DNA of 28,627 bases. Source: JAICLL01 sp035252155. GTDB lineage: Bacteria; Planctomycetota; Planctomycetia; Pirellulales; JAICIG01. Within the stretch, counting starts at the first letter, position 1. Each line of letters begins with the position of its first letter. The notes beneath the pieces were generated by a model, which was not told where the DNA came from, did no database searches, and was given only the letters and a program-made list of their open reading frames with translations. The stretch lies in NCBI GenBank assembly GCA_035252155.1, contig DATFDL010000072.1, positions 1-28,627 of the forward strand, written 5' to 3'. Both the position numbers and the translations under genes were made by a program. Shown here in pieces: positions 23,479 through 28,627 of the stretch.

Positions 23479-25491
23479 TCACGACACAGCCCACCACGTG
23501 CGCACAGATGCCCAGGCCAGACCTATTACGACCACAAGCAGAATGTAGACCAGGTACACGTGCAGCTTTCCCTGCTGGAGGATCCGCAGCCGGGAAAAAC
23601 GCTCGGCTGTGCGCCGAAAGAATGGCTCATAGACTCGTTCGCTGACGGGGTCGGGCGAGTCGGACCGAAAATCGCCCGGCGCGGGGAACAAACCGCGTGG
23701 CGATTGCCAGTCGGTGCGCGGCCGAAGAAATTGCGGCAGCAACTGTTCGGCGATCATTTCCGCAAACGAGCCGCCGGTGTATTGCATTCGCACCGTCGGC
23801 ATGAGGTAGCCGCATCCCCACGTCGCGGCTTGGCTCACGGCGGTCCGCCGCGACCACGCCAGCAGCACCAGCACGCCTGCCGCGATCGCGACCAGCGCGG
23901 CAGCGTTGACATATCCAACCAGCGAGAGCGGTGCCTCCGACTGCTCCCGTTCGACGAAATCGCGCCACACCTCTGAAGCGAGCACCTGTTCCAGAGCGCC
24001 GGACATCCAGCCGATCATTGTCTGGGGGAAAACGCCCGCGGCGAGGCAGAGAAAAACCAAGAGCACCATTGGCCCGAGCATCCAAGGCGACGACTCGTGG
24101 GCGTGCCCGGCGGCTTCACTGCGCGGCGAACCCAACAGCACGATACCCGTTAGGCGAACGAACGCGACGACGGCCAGACTGCCGATCAGAGCCAGCAGGC
24201 CGACTCCGAAGAACGCCGGCAGGCTGCTTCCACCACTGGCCGCAAGTCCGCACTTGAGAAGGCCCAGATAGATCAGCCACTCGCTGACGAAACCATTGAG
24301 CGGCGGCAAGGCCGCAATCGCCACGGCCCCGACCAGCATGCTGCCGCCGGTCCACGGCATGCGTTTCATCAATCCGCCGAGTTGCTCCATGTCCTTGCTG
24401 TGGGTCGCGTGCAGGACGCTGCCGGCCGCGAAGAACATCAGCCCCTTCATCAAGGCGTGGTTCCAGATATGCAGCAGGCCGGCTGCGAACCCCAACGCGG
24501 CCACCAGCGGAAGCTGGCTGGCCCATGCCCAAAGACCGACGCCCAGGCCCAAGCCAATCAAGCCCATGTTCTCGATGCTCGAATAGGCCAGCACGCGCTT
24601 CACGTCGCGTTGTTGCAAGGCCAGCGCGATGCCGACCAGACCCGTCAACAGCCCGAGGCATGCCAGCGTAGGACCCCACCAGACTGCCGGCGGCCCCAGG
24701 AAGGTCAGGAGTCGCAAGACCCCATAGAGGCCCATCTTAATCATCACGCCCGACATCAGTGCCGACACGTGCGAGGGCGCGGCCGGATGTGCTTCGGGCA
24801 GCCACACGTGAAAGGGCACGAAGCCCGCCTTGGCCCCAAAGCCGATCACCGCCAGCAGAAAGATGAGGCCCGCCCAACCCGCGCTCAAGGGCGGCATCGT
24901 CCGAAACGCCTCGAATTCCAAACTGCCGGCGTTGCGGCCTAGCAATACGAACGCGAGAAACACAAAAGCCACGCCGAGATGGGTCGCCACCAGATATACC
25001 CAGCCCGCCTTCCGCACGTCGGCTCGCTCGTGCTCGAAAGTCACCAGGCAGTAGGCGGCGATCGACATGACCTCCCAGGCCACCAGAAAGAGCACGACGG
25101 TGCGGGCGATGACCACCATCGTCATGCCGGCCACGAAGAGGTTGAAGAAGAACCACGGTGCGCCCAGCGACTTCTGCCGGCGGTAGGCAAGCAAATAGTT
25201 GCCGCCGTAAACCGCCGCCAACGCCGACAGGCCGAACACGGGCAGAAGAAAGAAGCTGCTCAGTGGATCGACTTCCACCCAAAACGCCCCGTGCGCAGCA
25301 TCCCAGGCGGCGCGCAGCGACTCAGGACTCGCCCCCAGCAGAACTCTCAGCGTGGGAACCGACCCCACCGCGCAGCCTAGCACGGCTCCGCCGGCTCCGA
25401 AGGCGGTCGCTGCGCGCGGCCGCCGCGCGAGCGCGAGAGCCGTGATTCCTGACAGTACCAGAATCAGAATGGCGACGAGCACGACGTCCAT
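23479..25491 (-). CDS. Antiporter-like membrane subunit (HyfB/NuoL type)
   Basis: A 670-residue polytopic protein of normal HyfB length with a hydrophilic C-terminal tail before a last transmembrane helix. Key residues of the proton path are present: E140 (WEVMSIAAYCLVTFEHE), K221 (FGAKAGFVPFHVWLPEAHP), H241, K252 (MIKMGLYG), H345 and K349 (IWNHALMKGLMFFAAGS). NGFVSEW is also kept. The product should translocate H+ or Na+. It is the first structural gene after the HTH-EIIA regulator, 45 nt downstream of it. Confidence 0.93.
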   Translation of the reverse strand: MDVVLVAILILVLSGITALALARRPRAATAFGAGGAVLGCAVGSVPTLRVLLGASPESLRAAWDAAHGAFWVEVDPLSSFFLLPVFGLSALAAVYGGNYLLAYRRQKSLGAPWFFFNLFVAGMTMVVIARTVVLFLVAWEVMSIAAYCLVTFEHERADVRKAGWVYLVATHLGVAFVFLAFVLLGRNAGSLEFEAFRTMPPLSAGWAGLIFLLAVIGFGAKAGFVPFHVWLPEAHPAAPSHVSALMSGVMIKMGLYGVLRLLTFLGPPAVWWGPTLACLGLLTGLVGIALALQQRDVKRVLAYSSIENMGLIGLGLGVGLWAWASQLPLVAALGFAAGLLHIWNHALMKGLMFFAAGSVLHATHSKDMEQLGGLMKRMPWTGGSMLVGAVAIAALPPLNGFVSEWLIYLGLLKCGLAASGGSSLPAFFGVGLLALIGSLAVVAFVRLTGIVLLGSPRSEAAGHAHESSPWMLGPMVLLVFLCLAAGVFPQTMIGWMSGALEQVLASEVWRDFVEREQSEAPLSLVGYVNAAALVAIAAGVLVLLAWSRRTAVSQAATWGCGYLMPTVRMQYTGGSFAEMIAEQLLPQFLRPRTDWQSPRGLFPAPGDFRSDSPDPVSERVYEPFFRRTAERFSRLRILQQGKLHVYLVYILLVVVIGLAWASVRTWWAVS

Positions 25492-25536
25492 GCTACAGAG
25501 CCGCCTTTCCGGCTGGCTCGATCGAATCCCTGACGT

Positions 25537-26211
25537 TCAATTGCATGATGCCATCTCCGCACGCCGTGCTTCTCGCAAAATCGTCTGGCACGACTTCGCT
25601 TTCACGAGACTTCGTCGGAAGGCGGGATCGTGCAGCGTGCGAGCCAAGCGGGCGAGCAGTTGCACATGAGCCGTCACGGTTGGGCTGATGACGGAAAAGA
25701 GGATGCTCACGGGCTTGCCATCCGGCGCCGCGTAGGCGATCGGTTGCTTCAGAAAACTCAACGTCGCGAGCGTCCGAGGCACGGGCAAGACGATCGGTCG
25801 CCGCGCGTGCGGAATCGCAATCCCGTCGCCCACCGCCGTGGAGCCGACTGCCTCTCGCGCCAGAAAGAGGCGCAGCAGCGACTCGCGGTCGAAGTTCTCC
25901 GGCAACGGCAGATGCGATACCACGGCGCGTAGCGCCGACGCCTGGTTGTCCGCCGAAACCTGGTAATAGATGCCGCCCGCCTCCAGCGCGTCGGCCAAAC
26001 TAACGGATCGCTCCAGATCGTTTTGTTCGTCGATCGGACTGCTTGGTAATTTGACCTGGTGCGCGATCGCCCAATCGAGCACCTCGACGCGATTGAAGCG
26101 AAACTGTCCGGCGATCGTTTGGGCGGGCAAATCCTGGCGCTTGACCCACCGCTTCACCGTGGCCTCCGACACGTGAAACATCTCGACCAGGTCCCGCACA
26201 CTCAGTTGCAT
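25537..26211 (-). CDS. Helix-turn-helix regulator fused to a PTS EIIA domain
   Basis: A 224-residue protein from ATG 26211 (a longer frame starts at 26241). The N-terminal 55 residues are an excisionase/MerR-like DNA-binding domain (LSVRDLVEMFHVSEATVKRWVKRQDLPAQTI). Residues 70-220 are a PTS EIIA (fructose/mannitol, PtsN-like) domain with the phosphorylatable histidine H135 in GIAIPHAR and a second histidine, H182. No EIIB or EIIC is present, so it probably senses phosphorylation state or nitrogen/carbon status rather than transporting sugar. It heads the hyf-like operon and diverges from the SulP gene, so it may control both. This regulatory role is inferred. Confidence 0.87.
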   Translation of the reverse strand: MQLSVRDLVEMFHVSEATVKRWVKRQDLPAQTIAGQFRFNRVEVLDWAIAHQVKLPSSPIDEQNDLERSVSLADALEAGGIYYQVSADNQASALRAVVSHLPLPENFDRESLLRLFLAREAVGSTAVGDGIAIPHARRPIVLPVPRTLATLSFLKQPIAYAAPDGKPVSILFSVISPTVTAHVQLLARLARTLHDPAFRRSLVKAKSCQTILREARRAEMASCN

Positions 26212-26460
26212 GGCTCTCTTATCGTTGGTCTGCAAACACAAACAGACGGGCGGGCGTTCCCAGAATCTGACTTAGCGCGGGCAAAAGCGGGTAGGAGCAA
26301 AAAGGGGCTGCACCTTACCACATCACAGCGCACCTTGGCTAGTGCAATCTTGCCAACTGTTCCAGATTTTTTTATGCTAACCGGTTCTTTCTAAGGGATC
26401 TCGGCGCCCTTCGACACCGATTGCCGAACAACTTTTAGCGAGAGAAGGGACCGAGCCGCG
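26212..26460. other. Divergent promoter region between HTH-EIIA regulator and SulP genes
   Basis: 249 bp without a gene, with two start codons facing outwards. It contains a sigma-70-like promoter for SulP (26350-26378), a GAAGGGA ribosome site at 26444-26450, and two GCACCTT-type direct repeats near 26310 and 26331. Its base composition is more AT-rich than the genes around it. The regulator's binding site may lie here. Confidence 0.55.
26350..26378 (+). promoter_or_regulatory. Candidate sigma-70 promoter for the SulP gene
   Basis: TTGCCA at 26350-26355 and TATGCT at 26373-26378 are separated by 17 bp, close to the housekeeping consensus, and precede the SulP ATG by 82 nt. A T-run lies between them. 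No transcription data are available. Confidence 0.4.
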
Positions 26461-28251
26461 ATGGCAGCGACCGTTGAAACCAGTCTATTGCCTAAGTCTT
26501 CGGACGCAGCCCCGTCGGTCGCGCTGGAAAAACCGCAGAACGGCTGGGCGGGATTAAAATACTGGCGCTACGATCTGCGTTCCGGCTTCATGGTGGCGCT
26601 GATCTCTTTGCCGTTTTCGATGGGCATTGCGATCACCTCGGGGGCGCCGCCGGTTTGCGGCATCGTTTCGGCCATCATTGCTGGGTTCGCGCTTCCCTTT
26701 CTGGGCGGCTCGTACGTCACGATCAGCGGCCCCGCCGCTGGGTTGGCCCCTTCGATTTATGCAGGCATCGTGATGATGGGCGGCGCGTATCTCGGCGGCG
26801 ACCCCTCGAACGACGAGTTGCTGGCGGCGGGTTACCCACTGGTGCTGGTGGCGATCGCGATCGCCGGATTGTTGCAGGTCGTCCTCGCAAGGCTCAAAGT
26901 GGCCCGGCTGAGCGCCATCTTTCCCTCAGCCGCCATCGAAGGCATGCTCGTGGCAATTGGCCTGATGATCATCGCCAAGCAGGCCCCGCTGCTGCTGGGA
27001 CAGAATTTCGAGGCCCACGAATTTTGGGAGATCCTGGCCGAAATCCCCTACAGGCTCGGCAGCATGAACGTGCAGGTGTTCGGGCTCGGCGCGGCATGCG
27101 TGGCGCTGCTCTTCATCCTCTCGGCCATGCCCGGGCGCGTCTTCAAGGTCTTGCCACCGCCGGTCTGGGTGTTTTTCCTCGGCACAATCGCCAGCCAAAT
27201 GTTTCTGAGCATCGGCCCAGAAAACTTGATTAACGTCCCGAGCGCTCCGCTGGAGAACGGCGTGGTTATGCCCAACTTTCAGACCGTTTTTAGCGTTCCG
27301 CAGCTCTGGCTCCCCTTGGGATATATGGTGCTCACGCTGCTGTTGATCGACGGCACCGAGTCGTTGGCGACGATCAACGCGGTCGACAAACTCGATCCTT
27401 TCCGCCGCCGCTCCGACCCCGACCGCACGCTGCAGGCCATGGGCGTTTCGAATGTTTGCTCGAGCATGTTGGGCGGCTTGACGATCATTCCGGGAATCGT
27501 CAAGAGCACGGCGAACATCATCGGAGGCGGGCGCACGCAATGGGCCAACTTTTACAACGCCTGCTTCCTATTGTTCTTTCTCATTTTCGCCCGATCGTGG
27601 ATCAACCTGGTGCCCAAGGCGGTGCTCGCCTCGATCTTGGTGTTCATCGGGTTCAAGCTCTGCCGGCCTAAAGTCTGGCGGCATGTGGCGCAGGTCGGTG
27701 TCGAGCAGTTGCTGGTCTGCGCGGTCACCGTCGTCGTCACGGTGACGACCGACCTGCTGATCGGCGTGGCGGCCGGCGTGGGTCTGAAGTTGGTGTTGAC
27801 ACTCTGGTACACCGGCCTGCACCAGAGTCTGTTTGGCGCGACGGATGGGCCGTCGCTGCGGCATCTTTCCCGCCTGATCAATCTGTTCCGCAACCCCGTG
27901 GGCGAGCGGGCGTACTGCGACGGCGTTTACAACCTGTTTTTCGACCGTCCGCTGGTGTGCTTCAACTTGTTCCACGTGATTCGCGAACTGGAGCGCGTCC
28001 CGCCCGATACCCAGGTAACCTACCTGCACTTGCGACAGAACGTCACGCTCATCGATCACACGACGTTCGAAACCCTGGCGCACTACCTCGAGGAGTGCAA
28101 TTCTCCGCACGGCAAATTCCGCCTGGAGGTCATGGGGTTGGAGCAGACACGTCCATTGTCGAGGCATAAGAGCAGCATGCGGCTGGCTGTTCCTGTGCTG
28201 GCCGCGGCCGACGGCAACGGCCGTCTGGTCGGTGCGGCCGAGTGCGTGTGA
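26461..28251 (+). CDS. SulP-family anion transporter with STAS-like C-terminus
   Basis: A 596-residue inner-membrane transporter of the SLC26/SulP family, which moves sulfate, bicarbonate or other anions, often with Na+ or H+. The transmembrane core carries the family hallmarks: RSGFMVALISLPFSMGIAI near the N-terminus, YVTISGPAAGLAPS, FPSAAIEGMLVAIGL and NIIGGGRTQWANFYNACF. The C-terminal part is STAS-like (VTYLHLRQNVTLIDHTTFETL). Ribosome site GAAGGGA is 10 nt upstream. It diverges from the hyf-like operon. The substrate cannot be told from sequence; cyanobacterial BicA is a bicarbonate member, while others carry sulfate. Confidence 0.93.
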   Translation: MAATVETSLLPKSSDAAPSVALEKPQNGWAGLKYWRYDLRSGFMVALISLPFSMGIAITSGAPPVCGIVSAIIAGFALPFLGGSYVTISGPAAGLAPSIYAGIVMMGGAYLGGDPSNDELLAAGYPLVLVAIAIAGLLQVVLARLKVARLSAIFPSAAIEGMLVAIGLMIIAKQAPLLLGQNFEAHEFWEILAEIPYRLGSMNVQVFGLGAACVALLFILSAMPGRVFKVLPPPVWVFFLGTIASQMFLSIGPENLINVPSAPLENGVVMPNFQTVFSVPQLWLPLGYMVLTLLLIDGTESLATINAVDKLDPFRRRSDPDRTLQAMGVSNVCSSMLGGLTIIPGIVKSTANIIGGGRTQWANFYNACFLLFFLIFARSWINLVPKAVLASILVFIGFKLCRPKVWRHVAQVGVEQLLVCAVTVVVTVTTDLLIGVAAGVGLKLVLTLWYTGLHQSLFGATDGPSLRHLSRLINLFRNPVGERAYCDGVYNLFFDRPLVCFNLFHVIRELERVPPDTQVTYLHLRQNVTLIDHTTFETLAHYLEECNSPHGKFRLEVMGLEQTRPLSRHKSSMRLAVPVLAAADGNGRLVGAAECV

Positions 28252-28271
28252 CCCGCGAAGCGCCTCTTCCT

Positions 28272-28379
28272 TCAATCCGCCAGGCGGTAGCCGACGCGAT
28301 GCTCGGTGAGCAGATCGCGAGGTTGGACGGGATCGGTTTCGAGCTTGCCGTGCGGCGTCTGATAGCCGTAGCAGTTTAC
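28272..28379 (-). pseudogene. Relic of a KdpE/OmpR-like response regulator C-terminus
   Basis: The minus-strand frame ending at TGA 28272-28274 translates to GYQTPHGKLETDPVQPRD followed by LLTEHRVGYRLAD. This matches the winged-helix end of KdpE-type regulators (KLExDPxxPRYLLTExGVGYRL). Upstream of about 28379 the same frame is a shadow of the adjacent Uma2-like fragment, with no start or rest of the domain. It therefore looks like a degraded remnant of about 35 codons. I found this by reading the reverse strand directly. Confidence 0.5.
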
Positions 28380-28573
28380 GAGTCGAAGAGCCGCCTCACA
28401 CGAATGCGGAGGCCGTCGAGGGGAGGCAGAAACGCCAATTCGTCGTCGCCGCTCAGCGTGGCGTTTGGCTGGTCGGCGGTGTAGGCAAAGACGCTCTGCG
28501 AGTGTGCGTCCACAACGTACACCAAGTCAACGCCCGCCTTGAGAGCCGTGAGTAGCGATTCGATCGTGGCCAT
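28376..28573 (-). pseudogene. Truncated Uma2-like (DUF820) nuclease fragment
   Basis: A 65-residue frame from ATG 28573 resembles the last third of Uma2-family proteins, PD-(D/E)XK-like proteins common in planctomycetes and cyanobacteria: LKAGVDLVYVVDAHSQSVFAY then SGDDELAFLPPLDGLRI and a final RRLFDS. The upstream frame is blocked by TGA at 28589-28591, so the catalytic N-terminal part is missing. It is probably a gene remnant, though it could be expressed as a short protein. Confidence 0.5.
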
Positions 28574-28627
28574 CAAGTTAAGTTTACTTCAATCGTCCCC
28601 CCAGTGAAATGTCACAGGCGTCTCGAT

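Noticed and set aside
18064..25491. Functional hydrogenase-4 or formate hydrogenlyase
   Set aside because: The NiFe-binding cysteines are missing from both motifs of the large subunit, and no formate dehydrogenase or nickel maturation genes are present.
18064..25491. Respiratory complex I (nuo) operon
   Set aside because: The NuoC-NuoD fusion, HyfE-like subunit, HyfB-length antiporter subunit and the absence of NuoE, F, G, A, J, K and M genes fit hydrogenase-4/Ehr complexes better.
23479..25491. DabB of a DAB inorganic-carbon transporter
   Set aside because: The NuoL-like gene is in a full hyf-like operon and no DabA (DUF2309) gene is in the window.

Overview
This 28.6 kb, GC-rich window looks like the chromosome of a planctomycete, probably near Pirellulales. 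The evidence is a long HEAT-repeat exported protein, a Ser/Thr kinase with a TPR tail coupled to an ECF sigma factor of the planctomycete-expanded type, a CcsA-like gene of the form found in that group, and short palindromic elements scattered between genes. No rRNA, tRNA, CRISPR array, integrase or complete insertion sequence was seen. Placement is by gene content only.

Layout, left to right. (1) 1-6018, all minus strand: argH, then an exported HEAT-repeat protein containing a receiver-like domain, a sigma-54 activator without a sensor domain, and a CcsA-like cytochrome c assembly protein running off the left edge. (2) 6317-7827, plus strand: a glycoamylase-like protein and a possible small membrane protein. 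(3) 7851-14114, minus strand: a complete tripartite RND efflux operon (membrane-fusion lipoprotein, AcrB-type pump, TolC/OprM-type outer-membrane lipoprotein). (4) 14478-17974, minus strand: a hypothetical one-pass protein, a Ser/Thr kinase-TPR protein, and an ECF sigma factor overlapping the kinase by 4 nt. (5) 18064-26211, minus strand: a tight operon of HTH-EIIA regulator, hyfB, hyfC, hyfE, hyfF, hyfG (NuoC+NuoD fusion) and a hyfH-hyfI fusion. (6) 26461-28251, plus strand: a SulP-family anion transporter divergent from that operon. (7) 28252-28627: apparent gene relics (a KdpE-like C-terminus and an Uma2-like C-terminus).

The most interesting system is region 5 with region 6. The operon resembles hydrogenase-4 / formate hydrogenlyase / Ehr complexes, but the large subunit has lost all four NiFe-binding cysteines (V213, T216, S474, N477) and the small subunit has lost all four ligands of the proximal [4Fe-4S] cluster (S137, S140, E204, G234). 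The ferredoxin domain keeps its eight cysteines, and the membrane arm (two antiporter-like subunits, a NuoH-like subunit and HyfE) keeps its charged proton-path residues. The complex therefore looks like an ion-translocating membrane arm attached to a peripheral arm that cannot be a hydrogenase and probably cannot pass electrons to the usual site. Its regulator (excisionase-like HTH plus PTS-EIIA domain) and the divergent SulP transporter suggest a physiological unit in which ion gradient and anion (bicarbonate or sulfate) movement are coupled. That last step is inference.
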